Part shown: positions 19,109 through 28,689 of the stretch, in pieces | Layout of the letters: each line of letters starts with the position of its first letter | Numbering within the stretch: the first letter of the stretch is position 1 | From: Stenotrophomonas maltophilia | GTDB lineage: Bacteria > Pseudomonadota > Gammaproteobacteria > Xanthomonadales > Xanthomonadaceae | DNA: 64,000 bases | Direction of reading: 5' to 3' | Assembly: GCF_004684085.1 (NCBI RefSeq) | Contig: NZ_SRHZ01000033.1 | Span: 1 to 64,000, forward strand | The notes under the pieces: model-generated | Told to the model about the DNA's origin: nothing | Seen by the model: only the letters and a program-made list of their open reading frames with translations | Databases searched by the model: none | Made by a program: the position numbers and the translations under genes

Positions 19109-21001
19109 TCAGGCCGACAGCTCCAGCAGCAGCTTGTTCAGGCGCGCCACGTAGGCGCCCGGGTCCTTCAAGCTGTCACCGGCGGCCAGCGCGGCCTGGT
19201 CGAACAGCACCCGGCCCAGATCGTCGAAGCGTGCGCCATCGGCTTCGGCATCCAGCTTGGCGATCAGCGGGTGGCCCGGATTGATTTCCAGCACCGGCTT
19301 GCTGTCCGGCACCTTCTGCCCGCTGGCTTCCAGAATCTGGCGCATCTGCAGGCCCAGATCCTGTTCGCCGATGGCCAGCACCGCCGGCGAATCGGTCAGG
19401 CGGTGCGAGACGCGCACTTCAGCCACGTCATCGCCCAGCACCGTCTTCAGGCGCTCGACCAGGCCTTGCTTGTCCTTCGCCGCCGCTTCCTGTTCCTGCT
19501 TGTCGGCCTCGCTTTCCAGCGCGCCCAGGTCCAGATCACCACGGGCGATATCGACAAAGCCCTTGCCGTCGAAATCGGTCAGGTAGCCCATCAGCCACTC
19601 GTCGATGCGGTCGGTCAGCAGCAGCACTTCCACGCCCTTCTTGCGGAACACTTCCAGGTGCGGGCTGTTGCGCACCTGGCTGTAGCTCTCGCCGGTCAGG
19701 TAATAGATCTTGTCCTGGCTTTCGGTCATGCGGCCGATGTAGTCGGCCAGCGACACGGTCTGCGCATCGCCGTCGCCTCGGGTGGAGGCGAAGCGCAGCA
19801 GGCCGGCCACCTTCTCGCGGTTGTTGTAGTCCTCGGCCGGGCCTTCCTTCAGCACCTGGCCGAACTCCTTCCAGAACGTGGCGTACTGCTCGGGCTTGTC
19901 GTTGGACAGCTTCTCCAGCATGTCCAGCGAACGCTTGGTCAGCGCCGCCTTCATCGAATCGATGACTGGGCCGGATTGCAGGATCTCGCGCGAGACGTTC
20001 AGCGACAGGTCGTTGGAATCGACCACGCCCTTGATGAAACGCAGGTACAGCGGTAGGAACTGCTCGGCCTGGTCCATCACGAACACGCGCTGCACGTACA
20101 ACTTCAGGCCCTTGGGCGCATCGCGGTGATACAGGTCGAACGGCGCGCGGCCGGGCACGTACAGCAGCGAGGTGTACTCCAGCTTGCCTTCAACCTTGTT
20201 GTGGCTCCACGCCAGCGGGTCGCTGTGGTCGTGCGCCACGTGCTTGTAGAACTCGGTGTACTCGGCGTCGCTGATCTCGGTGCGCGGGCGGGTCCAGAGC
20301 GCGCTGGCGCGGTTGACCGTTTCCCATTCGACCGCAGCGCCTTCTTCTGCGTCTTCCTTGGGCATCTGGATCGGCAGGCCGATGTGGTCGGAGTACTTCT
20401 TGAGGATGTTGCGCAGGCGCCAGCCATCGGCGAAGTCATGCTCGCCGTCCTTCAGGTGCAGCACGATCTGGGTGCCGCGCTCGGCCTTGTCGATGGTGGC
20501 AACGTCGAAGTCACCTTCGCCGCGCGAGGTCCAGCGCACGCCTTCGCCCGCAGCCAGGCCGGCGCGGCGCGAGGTCACTTCCACTTCGTCGGCAACAATG
20601 AAAGCGCTGTAGAAGCCGACGCCGAACTGACCGATCAGCTGCGAATCCTTCTTCTGGTCACCGGACAGCTGACGCAGGAAGTCGCCGGTGCCGGACTTGG
20701 CGATCGTGCCGAGGTGGGCGATGGCTTCGGCACGGCTCATGCCGATGCCGTTGTCTTCGATGGTGATGGTGTGGGCGGCCGGGTCGAAGCTGACGCGCAC
20801 GCGCAGCTCGCTGTCGCCTTCCAGCAGTTCCGGCTGGGTCAGGGCCTCGAAACGCAGCTTGTCGGCGGCGTCGGCGGCGTTGGAGACCAGCTCGCGGAGG
20901 AAGATTTCCTTGTTGGAGTACAGCGAGTGGATCATCAGCTGCAGCAGCTGCTTGACTTCGGTCTGGAAGCCAAGGGTTTCGGTCTGGGTGGTCTCGGTCA
21001 T
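19109..21001 (-). CDS. htpG: Molecular chaperone HtpG (Hsp90)
   Basis: Cytoplasmic ATP-dependent Hsp90 chaperone of 630 aa. ATG 21001 gives [20 protein letters not shown], the family N-terminus. GHKL ATPase motifs are visible: [14 protein letters not shown] (Asn of the N box), [23 protein letters not shown] and [11 protein letters not shown]. Middle-domain [12 protein letters not shown] and [10 protein letters not shown] follow. The frame extends to 21484 upstream but that part runs through the hairpin elements and is not coding-like. Confidence 0.97.
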   Translation of the reverse strand: MTETTQTETLGFQTEVKQLLQLMIHSLYSNKEIFLRELVSNAADAADKLRFEALTQPELLEGDSELRVRVSFDPAAHTITIEDNGIGMSRAEAIAHLGTIAKSGTGDFLRQLSGDQKKDSQLIGQFGVGFYSAFIVADEVEVTSRRAGLAAGEGVRWTSRGEGDFDVATIDKAERGTQIVLHLKDGEHDFADGWRLRNILKKYSDHIGLPIQMPKEDAEEGAAVEWETVNRASALWTRPRTEISDAEYTEFYKHVAHDHSDPLAWSHNKVEGKLEYTSLLYVPGRAPFDLYHRDAPKGLKLYVQRVFVMDQAEQFLPLYLRFIKGVVDSNDLSLNVSREILQSGPVIDSMKAALTKRSLDMLEKLSNDKPEQYATFWKEFGQVLKEGPAEDYNNREKVAGLLRFASTRGDGDAQTVSLADYIGRMTESQDKIYYLTGESYSQVRNSPHLEVFRKKGVEVLLLTDRIDEWLMGYLTDFDGKGFVDIARGDLDLGALESEADKQEQEAAAKDKQGLVERLKTVLGDDVAEVRVSHRLTDSPAVLAIGEQDLGLQMRQILEASGQKVPDSKPVLEINPGHPLIAKLDAEADGARFDDLGRVLFDQAALAAGDSLKDPGAYVARLNKLLLELSA

Positions 21002-21160
21002 CGATAAGGCTCCGTGTGCAATGCCGCGCCAGCGCGTGCGGCCTCGCCAAGGGGTATGGCTGATTGTCCCGAAATCAAGGGGTTGGTCGGCAGGGCTTGC
21101 AGCCCTGCACCTGCAGAGGCCGAAGCAACAGCAACAGCAACAGCGGGCTATCCGTGGGAT

Positions 21161-21264
21161 GGCGGGGCGGTGTGGGTTGGCAGGACACGCCGTGAACCCA
21201 TCCATGGGGGCTCGATGGCGCCATCCATGGCGCCAACGGTCCTGCCAACCCACACCGCCCCGCC
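21161..21264. repeat. Large hairpin element, copy B (26-bp arms, 52-nt core, reverse orientation)
   Basis: 21161-21186 and 21239-21264 are perfect inverted complements of 26 bp. The 52-nt core between them is the reverse complement of the copy A/C core with few changes. Its inner hairpin reads GGCGCCAT-CC-ATGGCGCC where A and C have GCGGCAT/ATGCCGC, so the stem is kept by paired changes. The arm sequence differs from copies A and C except for the outer GGCGG start. It lies in the htpG upstream region. Confidence 0.85.
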
Positions 21265-21341
21265 TCTGACAGGTTCCCGGTGACGGTGGTAACGGCTGGG
21301 CGTCTGATCTCATCAATTCCTTCGATATCTGACAGATGTTC

Positions 21342-21364
21342 ATCCACGCATGGCGTGGATCTAC
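21342..21364 (-). repeat. SMAG-type palindrome, reverse orientation
   Basis: ATCCACGC-ATG-GCGTGGAT followed by CTAC, that is, GTAGATCCACGCC...GCGTGGAT read on the minus strand. It lies between hairpin elements B and C. The 619-bp stretch 21002-21620 otherwise holds no gene I can support. Confidence 0.8.
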
Positions 21365-21388
21365 TGCAGATCGCAGGAAACTGTCGAA

Positions 21389-21490
21389 GGCGGGGTGGGT
21401 CAGGTTGTGGGGGTGTCCGCGGCATGGATGCCGCGGCCAAGCCCCCAGGAAAGGGTTCACGGCGTCCCCCACAACCTGACCCACCCCGCC
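21389..21490. repeat. Large hairpin element, copy C (25-bp arms, 52-nt core)
   Basis: 21389-21413 and 21466-21490 are perfect inverted complements of 25 bp. The core (21414-21465) is in the same orientation as copy A, with inner hairpin CGCGGCAT-GG-ATGCCGCG, one pair longer than in A. It lies between divergent htpG and rsmD, about 130 bp upstream of rsmD. Confidence 0.85.
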
Positions 21491-21620
21491 AACCCACAGG
21501 AAACCAGCTTTTGAAGTTGCTTCGGCCGTTGCTTCGGCTTCTGCGGGTTCCGGGCGCCGCCCGGACGACTACAATCCCGCTCATGCTGAAATTCTCGAAT
21601 GAACCCCGCCGGGGGCGCTG

Positions 21621-22735
<1,115 letters not shown>

Positions 22736-22796
22736 GCCCCGCTGTACCCGCACCCCCTTTACGTACAACACCACGCACCATTCCGGGAGGAAACCC

Positions 22797-23288
22797 ATGA
22801 ACACCACCATGCGCGCGATGCTGATCGCTTCGTTGGCCCTGGCCTTCACCGCCTGCAAGAAGGAAGAGGCCGCTCCGGTCGACGAGGCCAAGCAGGCCCT
22901 GGTCGCTCCGTCCAAGGACGACGATGCAGGCTGGAAGAAGTACCTGCAGGAAGTGGCGATCCAGAACATGGGCAACATCACCAACAGCCCGTTCCTGTAT
23001 TACCTCTCGCCGGAATCGGACCCGGACTTCCAGGCCAAGTACGAGCGCCAGACCGAGAGCGCGACCCAGGCCGTGGCCCGTGGCGTGCAGCCGGGCAACA
23101 TGCTGGCCTTCGGTTCGTCGGCCTCGGGCAAGATGGCGGACATGATCCAGGCCGTGTTCAAGGACGTGTCGCCGGATTCGATGAAGGGCGTGCGCGTCGT
23201 CTTCATCGGCCAGTCGGCCGACAATGCCCGCGTGCAGGCTGCGATCCAGCCGACCGGTGCCGAGTACATTTTCGTCGAAGCCAAGTAA
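22797..23288 (+). CDS. Predicted exported protein or lipoprotein, unknown function
   Basis: A 163-aa protein with a signal sequence (MNTTMRAMLIASLALAFTAC); the first cysteine, followed by KKEEAAP, looks like a lipoprotein site, though phenylalanine at -3 is unusual. The mature part has an N-terminal helical region and a C-terminal alpha/beta-like stretch (GVRVVFIGQSADNARVQAA, then a glycine-free end YIFVEAK). I do not recognise a domain. Ribosome site GGGAGG is seven bases upstream. It lies between coaD and the ferredoxin gene. Confidence 0.8.
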   Translation: MNTTMRAMLIASLALAFTACKKEEAAPVDEAKQALVAPSKDDDAGWKKYLQEVAIQNMGNITNSPFLYYLSPESDPDFQAKYERQTESATQAVARGVQPGNMLAFGSSASGKMADMIQAVFKDVSPDSMKGVRVVFIGQSADNARVQAAIQPTGAEYIFVEAK

Positions 23289-23420
23289 TACCGAGCCATG
23301 GCGGCCATGCTCCGGCATGGCCCGGGCGGCGCCCCGCAAGGGTGCCGCTGATGACCTGACCGGCCCGCGCGCCCGCGCTGGCCGGTCCTTTGTCCCAGGG
23401 CGCGGGCGAGGAGTATCGCC

Positions 23421-23702
23421 GTGTCGCTGAAAATCAACGAGCTCTGCGTCAACTGCGACGTATGCGAGCCGGCCTGCCCGAACCAGGCCATTGCGATGGG
23501 TGAAACCATCTACGTGATCGACCCTGCGCGCTGCACCGAATGCGTGGGTCATTTCGACGAACCACAGTGCGTGGTCGTCTGCCCGGTCGAGTGCATCGAC
23601 CCGGACCCGGAGATCGTGGAAACGGAAGACCAGCTGCTGGCCAAGCTGCGTCAGCTGCAGCACGATCACCCCGAACTCTACGCGGAGCCCCCATCCGAAT
23701 GA
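23421..23702 (+). CDS. YfhL-type 2[4Fe-4S] ferredoxin
   Basis: A 93-aa soluble electron carrier starting at GTG 23421, with GAGGAG upstream. The first cluster motif is C-x2-C-x2-C-x3-C in CVNCDVCEPACP. The second has the long insert C-x2-C-x8-C-x3-C (CTECVGHFDEPQCVVVCP), the hallmark of the YfhL/Alvin-type ferredoxins. The C-terminal tail is a charged helix. Linkage to coaD is common in related bacteria. Its stop overlaps the ggt start. Its redox partner is unknown. Confidence 0.9.
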   Translation: MSLKINELCVNCDVCEPACPNQAIAMGETIYVIDPARCTECVGHFDEPQCVVVCPVECIDPDPEIVETEDQLLAKLRQLQHDHPELYAEPPSE

Positions 23703-25429
23703 AGACGCTGATCGTCCGCCCCCTGTTGCTGCTCGGCCTGCTGCTGAGCCCGATCGCCTGGGCCGACAGCCCGGCCCGAGCCGAACGCCCCGACGGCGCG
23801 GCCATTGCCAGTGGCCACCGGCTGGCCACCCAGGCCGGCATCGACATCCTGGCCCAGGGCGGCAACGCCTTCGACGCCGCGGTGGCGGTGTCGTCCACGC
23901 TGGCGGTGGTCGAGCCGATCAGTTCCGGCCTCGGCGGCGGCGGCTTCTTCCTGCTGCATGATGCGGCCACTGGCAAGGACGTGATGCTGGATGCGCGCGA
24001 AACCGCGCCGGCCGCTGCGACCCCGCAGGCCTACCTGGACAAGAAGGGCGACCTCGACCGTGACCGTTCGGTCAATGGGCCTTGGTCGGCGGGTATCCCT
24101 GGCCTGCCGGCCGCGCTGGTCGAACTCTCGGCCAAGCACGGCAAGCTGCCGTTGTCCGCTTCGCTGCAGCCGGCGATCCGAATCGCGCGCGAGGGCTTCC
24201 CCGTATATGACCGCATGGCCAAGGGCTACGCCTCGCGCCGGGAAGTGATGGAGCGCTACCCCGGCACGCGCGAGGTCTACCTGCGCAATGGCAAGCCGAT
24301 CGCTACCGGTGACCTGTTCCAGCAGCCGGAACTGGCGCAGACGCTGGAGCGCCTTGCAACTGACGGCTTCGATGGTTTCTACAAGGGCCAGACCGGCAAG
24401 CTGCTGCTGGCCGGCGTGAAGCAGGCCGGTGGCAAGTGGACCGCCGAGGAACTGGCCGGCTACCGTGTGAAGCTGCGCGAGCCGATCGTCTTCAACTACC
24501 GCGATTGGAAGATCACCACGGCCTCGCCGCCGTCTTCCGGCGGTATTGCCCTGGCCAGCATGCTGCAGATCCTGGAGGGTTGGGACCTGAAGTCGATGGA
24601 TGAGGCCCACCGCACCCACCTGGTGGTGGAGGCGATGCGTCGTGCCTACCGCGACCGCACCTTCTTCCTTGGCGATCCGGACTTCGTGCAGATCCCGCAG
24701 AAGGTGCTGACCAGCAAGGACTATGCACAGGGCCTGCGCGCCACCATCCATCCGGACAAGGCCACCCCCAGCGACCTGCTGTCGGGCAACCCGACGCCGC
24801 TGGAAGACGACGAGACCACACACTTCTCGATCATCGACCGTGACGGCAACCGTGTCGGCGCCACCCAGACCGTCAACCTGCTGTACGGCTCGGGCCTGAT
24901 TCCGAAGGGCACGGGTGTGCTGCTGAACAACGAGATGGACGACTTCGCGCTGAAGCCGGGCACGCCCAATGCGTTCGGCGTGATGGGCTACGCGGCCAAT
25001 GCGCCCAAGGCCGGCAAGCGCATGCTCAGCTCGATGACGCCGACCTTCATGGAGAACGCCGACAAGGTGGTGGTGCTGGGCACCCCGGGTGGCAGCCGCA
25101 TCATCACCATGGTGCTGCTGGGCATTCTCGGCTACGACGCGGGCCTCGACGCGCAGCAGGTTGCCGCGCTGCCGCGCTACCACCACCAATGGCTGCCGGA
25201 CCTGATCGAAGCCGAGAACGATGCGTTCGACGCCGACACGGTGAAGCAGCTGCAGGCGATGGGTCACAAGATCGACCTGCCGGGCAATGTCGCGGCCGGT
25301 GGCCGCGGTTCCAGCCACGTGTGGGGCAACCTGCAGACCGTGGAATGGGACCGCAAGGCGAACACGCTGTTCGGCGGCAGCGACCCGCGCAATCCGGTGG
25401 GCAGTGCCCAGGTCGTACCGGCACGCTGA
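23699..25429 (+). CDS. ggt: Gamma-glutamyltransferase (glutathione hydrolase), exported
   Basis: N-terminal-nucleophile hydrolase that cleaves the gamma-glutamyl bond of glutathione, normally periplasmic. The 576-aa precursor has a signal peptide (MKTLIVRPLLLLGLLLSPIAWA). The autocleavage and nucleophile threonine lie in DDETTHFSIIDRDGN near residue 376, with SGLGGGGFFLLHD near 80 and the substrate-binding SSMTPTF and GTPGGSRIITM in the small subunit. ATG 23699 overlaps the ferredoxin stop by four bases. A strong terminator follows at 25472-25499. Confidence 0.95.
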   Translation: MKTLIVRPLLLLGLLLSPIAWADSPARAERPDGAAIASGHRLATQAGIDILAQGGNAFDAAVAVSSTLAVVEPISSGLGGGGFFLLHDAATGKDVMLDARETAPAAATPQAYLDKKGDLDRDRSVNGPWSAGIPGLPAALVELSAKHGKLPLSASLQPAIRIAREGFPVYDRMAKGYASRREVMERYPGTREVYLRNGKPIATGDLFQQPELAQTLERLATDGFDGFYKGQTGKLLLAGVKQAGGKWTAEELAGYRVKLREPIVFNYRDWKITTASPPSSGGIALASMLQILEGWDLKSMDEAHRTHLVVEAMRRAYRDRTFFLGDPDFVQIPQKVLTSKDYAQGLRATIHPDKATPSDLLSGNPTPLEDDETTHFSIIDRDGNRVGATQTVNLLYGSGLIPKGTGVLLNNEMDDFALKPGTPNAFGVMGYAANAPKAGKRMLSSMTPTFMENADKVVVLGTPGGSRIITMVLLGILGYDAGLDAQQVAALPRYHHQWLPDLIEAENDAFDADTVKQLQAMGHKIDLPGNVAAGGRGSSHVWGNLQTVEWDRKANTLFGGSDPRNPVGSAQVVPAR

Positions 25430-25433
25430 TCCG

Positions 25434-25457
25434 GTAGCGCCGGGCCCTGGCCGGCAA
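25434..25457 (+). repeat. SMAG-type GTAG palindrome
   Basis: GTAGCGCCGGGCC...GGCCGGCAA, just after the ggt stop codon and before the terminator. Confidence 0.7.
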
Positions 25458-25471
25458 TCTGGCTCATTACC

Positions 25472-25499
25472 GAAACCCCGCCCGCATCGGCGGGGTTTC
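25472..25499 (+). terminator. Rho-independent terminator after ggt
   Basis: GAAACCCCGCC and GGCGGGGTTTC form a perfect 11-bp stem with a six-base loop, with a short T-rich stretch following. It would end the coaD-ferredoxin-ggt transcript. Confidence 0.8.
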
Positions 25500-25549
25500 C
25501 TGTTTCCGTTCTAGCGATTATTTAACGACCCGGCGCCGATAATCGACAC

Positions 25550-26437
25550 ATGAAACTCTGGTCTATTCGTGGAAACTCGCAACGCCTTGATGGCGGCGCG
25601 ATGTTCGGCAACGCGCCGCGCGCGTTGTGGGAAAAATGGGCGGCACCGGACGAGCTCAATCGCATCGAGCTGGCTTGCCGTGCGCTGCTTGCCAGTCCGC
25701 TGGAAGGTAAGACGGTGCTGTTTGAAACCGGTATTGGTGCGTTCTTCGATCCGCGCATGCGCGAGCGCTACGGCGTGCAGGAAAGCCAGCATGTGCTGAT
25801 CGATTCGCTGCGCGAAGCGGGTTTCGAGCACGAGGATATCGATGTGGTGGTGCTCAGCCACCTGCACTTCGATCATGCCGGTGGCCTGTTGGCGGCATGG
25901 AGCGAAGGGCGTGAGCCGGAGCTGCTGTTCCCGAACGCGACCTACGTGGTCGGTGCGCAGCACTGGCAGCGTGCGTTGCAACCGCATCCGCGCGATCGCG
26001 CCAGTTTCATTCCGGAACTCCCAGCCCTGCTGCAGGCCAGTGGCCGCCTGGAAGTGGTGGACGGTGAATACTCCAAGGCGCTGGGTCACAGCGTGCGTTT
26101 CAGTTACAGCGATGGCCACACGCCGGGACTGATGCTGGCCGAGATTGTCGGTCATGCACGCGCCGATGAATCACCGAAGGGTGGCGTGGTGTTCTGCGCC
26201 GATCTGATTCCGGGCCGCTCCTGGGTGCACGTGCCGATCACCATGGGTTACGACCGCAATGCTGAGCTGCTGATCGACGAAAAGCGGCAGTTCCTCGAAG
26301 ACAAGCTGGCGCGCAATGTGCATCTGTTCTTCACCCACGACCCGCAGGTGGCGCTGGCGCAGCTGGGCCGCGATGACAAGGGCCGTTTCGTGACCCTGCA
26401 TGAGCAGGGTGAACTGAAGGCGCGTGCCCTGGGGTAA
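25550..26437 (+). CDS. MBL-fold metallo-hydrolase
   Basis: A 295-aa cytoplasmic protein with the metal-binding H-x-H-x-D-H motif as HLHFDHAGG near residue 104. Later ligands are likely in SDGHTPGLM and in the Asp of CADLIPG. No signal peptide is visible. The fold covers lactonases, glyoxalase II-like thioesterases and other hydrolases; the sequence alone does not choose among them. It stands alone between two terminators. Confidence 0.85.
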   Translation: MKLWSIRGNSQRLDGGAMFGNAPRALWEKWAAPDELNRIELACRALLASPLEGKTVLFETGIGAFFDPRMRERYGVQESQHVLIDSLREAGFEHEDIDVVVLSHLHFDHAGGLLAAWSEGREPELLFPNATYVVGAQHWQRALQPHPRDRASFIPELPALLQASGRLEVVDGEYSKALGHSVRFSYSDGHTPGLMLAEIVGHARADESPKGGVVFCADLIPGRSWVHVPITMGYDRNAELLIDEKRQFLEDKLARNVHLFFTHDPQVALAQLGRDDKGRFVTLHEQGELKARALG

Positions 26438-26443
26438 TGAAAT

Positions 26444-26462
26444 GGCCGGGCGTCGCCCGGCC
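26444..26462 (+). terminator. Terminator after the MBL-fold gene
   Basis: GGCCGGGC-GTC-GCCCGGCC is a perfect eight-base stem followed by TTTC, seven bases after the stop codon. Confidence 0.7.
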
Positions 26463-26477
26463 TTTCATCGATGGCGG

Positions 26478-26578
26478 TGTATCCACGCCACGCGTGGATG
26501 GATAGCCGTTGATACCAGTAGATCCACGCCACGCGTGGATAGCCGTTGATATCAGTAGATCCACGCCATGCGTGGATG
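26478..26578. repeat. Three tandem SMAG palindromes (ATCCACGCC/GCGTGGAT)
   Basis: Copies at 26478-26500, 26518-26541 and 26555-26578, all in the same orientation and separated by the repeated spacer AGCCGTTGATA(C/T)CA. The spacer repetition suggests local tandem duplication. They lie between the convergent MBL and psiF genes. Confidence 0.8.
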
Positions 26579-26586
26579 GGCCGCCG

Positions 26587-26880
26587 TTACGACGCCTTCA
26601 GGCAGCTGCTCATGAAGGTCTTGCGCGCATCACCGGCCAGTTTCTTCGTACCGGCATCGGCGTTGCATTTGCGCATGCGTTCCTGCGGAGTGGTCGCGGC
26701 CTTGGTATCGGCAGCGTGGCCGCTGAGGCAGGAGCTCTGCGCGGTTTTGTAGGCATCGCCCTTCAAGCCCTTGTTCTTGGCCGAGCAGTCGGCCATGCGC
26801 TGCTGCTGCGGCGTGGTGGCGTTGGCCGCCAGGGGCAGGCCGACCAGCAGGACAGCGGCCAGCAGGAAAGAGGCTTTCAT
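26587..26880 (-). CDS. psiF: PsiF-repeat exported protein
   Basis: A 97-aa exported protein with a signal peptide (MKASFLLAAVLLVGLPLAANA). It carries two PsiF repeats of about 30 residues, each with the pattern R-M-x-x-C-(N/S)-A...G-(D)...K-T-x-x-S-S-C-L, so the four cysteines are conserved. PsiF was described as phosphate-starvation inducible in E. coli; its molecular role is unknown. It starts at ATG 26880, since the upstream frame has no export signal. No clear Pho box was found. Confidence 0.9.
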   Translation of the reverse strand: MKASFLLAAVLLVGLPLAANATTPQQQRMADCSAKNKGLKGDAYKTAQSSCLSGHAADTKAATTPQERMRKCNADAGTKKLAGDARKTFMSSCLKAS

Positions 26881-27004
26881 CGGTGAGCTCCAAGGATGGC
26901 GGGTGCGCGGAGCATTCGCTTCCGGCCAGCAAGACCACGTGAAGAATCGCGCCATTGCCGCGCCCGCTTGCGGTGCCGTTCAGAACGGCGTATCACTTAG
27001 CCAT

Positions 27005-27364
27005 ATGGGTAAGTATGACCCCGCCATTCAAGAGGTCTTCCAGGCGCTGGCCGACCCGACGCGCTGCGCGATCGTGGCCGCGCTCGGGCAGGGGCCGTGC
27101 ACGGTGTCGATGCTGGCCGAACCCTTTGAGATGGCCTTGCCTTCGTTGATGAAACACCTGGCCGTGCTGGAACGCAGTGGCGTTGTGCGCAGCCACAAGC
27201 AGGGGCGCGTGCGCACCTGCGAACTGGTGCCGGCGCGACTGGGCCAGGCCGAACAGTGGCTGGCCGGGCAACGCGCCGCGTGGGAGGCGCGCGCCGACCG
27301 CATGGTCGATTTCGTTGAAACGCTTCACCGACAGGAGCAGGCCCATGGCCGTAGACGCAGGTAA
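27005..27364 (+). CDS. ArsR-family transcriptional regulator
   Basis: A 119-aa winged-helix repressor. The HTH region (ALPSLMKHLAVLERSGVVRS) and wing are typical of ArsR members lacking metal-binding cysteines. The C-terminus (WLAGQRAAWEARADRMVDFV) matches the subgroup that partners with SRPBCC/AHSA1 proteins. It overlaps the next gene by 20 bases. The ATG at 27005 is preferred; the longer frame upstream runs antisense to psiF. It likely autoregulates the two-gene operon. Confidence 0.9.
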   Translation: MGKYDPAIQEVFQALADPTRCAIVAALGQGPCTVSMLAEPFEMALPSLMKHLAVLERSGVVRSHKQGRVRTCELVPARLGQAEQWLAGQRAAWEARADRMVDFVETLHRQEQAHGRRRR

Positions 27365-27824
27365 CAACCCCGACAGCGATCTGGTCATCAGCCGTGTGCT
27401 GAACGCACCGCGTGCCGCCCTGTGGCGGGCGTGGACCGACCCGGAACTGCTGCGCCAGTGGTGGTGCCCGAAGCCGTGGACCACCGAGGTGCGCGCATTC
27501 GATCTGCGCCCCGGCGGCGCCTTCCACACCTTCATGCAGGGCCCCGATGGCGGCAGCAGTGACAATCCGGGCAGCTTCCTTGAGATCGTGCCGCAACAGC
27601 GCCTGGTGTTCACTTCGATGCTGGGCGCGGGCTGGCGACCGCAGTCACCGTGGCTGGGCTTCACTGCCATCATCACGATGGAGGACGAAGGGCAGGGCTG
27701 CCGCTACACCGCGCAGGTGATGCACCCGGACAAGGCCCTGCGCGACCAGCATGAGCAGTTGGGCTTCTTCGACGGCTGGAACACGGTCATTGGCCAGCTG
27801 GAGGCCTTCGCGGCCAACCTGTAG
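27345..27824 (+). CDS. SRPBCC (AHSA1-like) domain protein
   Basis: A 159-aa protein with the START/Bet v1-like fold: DLVISRVLNAPRAALWRAWT at the start, WWCPKPW, a glycine-rich strand GGAFHTFMQGPDG and the C-terminal helix EQLGFFDGWNTVIGQLEAF. These proteins bind small hydrophobic ligands; the ArsR upstream probably controls it. The ligand is unknown. ATG 27345 lies inside the regulator's last codons. Confidence 0.88.
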   Translation: MAVDAGNNPDSDLVISRVLNAPRAALWRAWTDPELLRQWWCPKPWTTEVRAFDLRPGGAFHTFMQGPDGGSSDNPGSFLEIVPQQRLVFTSMLGAGWRPQSPWLGFTAIITMEDEGQGCRYTAQVMHPDKALRDQHEQLGFFDGWNTVIGQLEAFAANL

Positions 27825-27839
27825 TGCCCCGCATCTGTT

Positions 27840-27878
27840 GGGGTCAGATCCCTTTCGCTGCGAAAGGGCTCTGACCCC
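27840..27878. repeat. Palindromic repeat with GGGGTCAGA arms
   Basis: GGGGTCAGA...CCCTTTCG-CTG-CGAAAGGG...TCTGACCCC forms an 18-bp stem with one mismatch. It lies between the convergent SRPBCC and upp genes and belongs to the same family as the element at 1-40. It probably serves as a two-way terminator. Confidence 0.75.
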
Positions 27879-27889
27879 GATTCGCCGGA

Positions 27890-28522
27890 TCAGCCGACGC
27901 GGGTACCGAAGATGCGGTCACCGGCATCGCCCAGGCCTGGCAGGATGTAGCCCTTGTCGTTGAGCTGGGCATCGATGGCCGCGGTGTAGATCTCCACGTC
28001 CGGGTGTACGGCCTTGACCGCCTCGATGCCTTCCGGCGCGGCGACCAGGAAGATGCCCTTGATGCGGCGGGCACCGGCACGCTTGAGCATGTCGATGGTG
28101 GCGATCAGGGTGCCGCCGGTGGCCAGCATCGGGTCCAGGATCAGCGCATCGCGCTCTTCCAGGCGGCCGGTCAGGCGCTCGAAGTAGGGCACCGGCTGCA
28201 GGGTTTCCTCATCGCGCTGCAGGCCGACCACGCTGACGCGGGCGGCAGGGATCAGCGACAGCACGCCGCTGAGCATGCCCAGGCCGGCGCGCAGGATCGG
28301 CACCACGGTGATCTTGGCGCCGGCGATGCGCTGCACGGTGACCGGGCCGGACCAGCCGGGCAGGGTATGCGGCTCGGTGTCCAGGTCGGCGGTGGCCTCG
28401 TAGGCCAGCAGGGTGCCCAGCTCGTTGGCCAGTTCGCGGAAATCCTTGGTGCTGAGCGCGGCGTTGCGCATCAGGCCGATCTTGTGCTGCACCAGCGGGT
28501 GGCGCACTTCGACGATCTTCAT
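27890..28522 (-). CDS. upp: Uracil phosphoribosyltransferase
   Basis: Pyrimidine salvage enzyme making UMP from uracil and PRPP. At 210 aa it is the usual length. It starts [19 protein letters not shown]; the PRPP-binding loop is [21 protein letters not shown] near residue 132, with the uracil-binding [17 protein letters not shown] at the end. It is a single gene, divergent from the receptor gene at 28690. Confidence 0.97.
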   Translation of the reverse strand: MKIVEVRHPLVQHKIGLMRNAALSTKDFRELANELGTLLAYEATADLDTEPHTLPGWSGPVTVQRIAGAKITVVPILRAGLGMLSGVLSLIPAARVSVVGLQRDEETLQPVPYFERLTGRLEERDALILDPMLATGGTLIATIDMLKRAGARRIKGIFLVAAPEGIEAVKAVHPDVEIYTAAIDAQLNDKGYILPGLGDAGDRIFGTRVG

Positions 28523-28620
28523 GGTCGGGAAGGGGATAAAGGAGAGAGGGCTTCATTTTGCCGGATCAGCGGGCCGAACCCAAACCCGGCGCGGACCGCG
28601 TTACACGAAATGTGCAGACG

Positions 28621-28638
28621 CATGTCACGGCCATGCAA
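28621..28638 (+). promoter_or_regulatory. Possible weak Pho box upstream of the phosphate operon
   Basis: CATGTCA-CGGC-CATGCAA gives two seven-base half-sites repeated at an 11-bp spacing, the layout of PhoB sites (consensus CTGTCAT repeats), but the second half is poor. It ends 51 bp before the receptor start. Support comes mainly from the gene content downstream. Confidence 0.25.
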
Positions 28639-28689
28639 CCTTGCGGACATACCGTGCAGACCCATTCTTAACAGGAATGGGGATTCCCA

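Noticed and set aside
25550..26437. MBL-fold gene as a beta-lactamase or quorum-quenching lactonase
   Set aside because: Only the general H-x-H-x-D-H motif is seen and there is no signal peptide; no specific function can be supported.
26478..26578. Three evenly spaced repeats near psiF considered as CRISPR or phage att
   Set aside because: They are SMAG palindromes with nearly identical spacers, which suggests local duplication.
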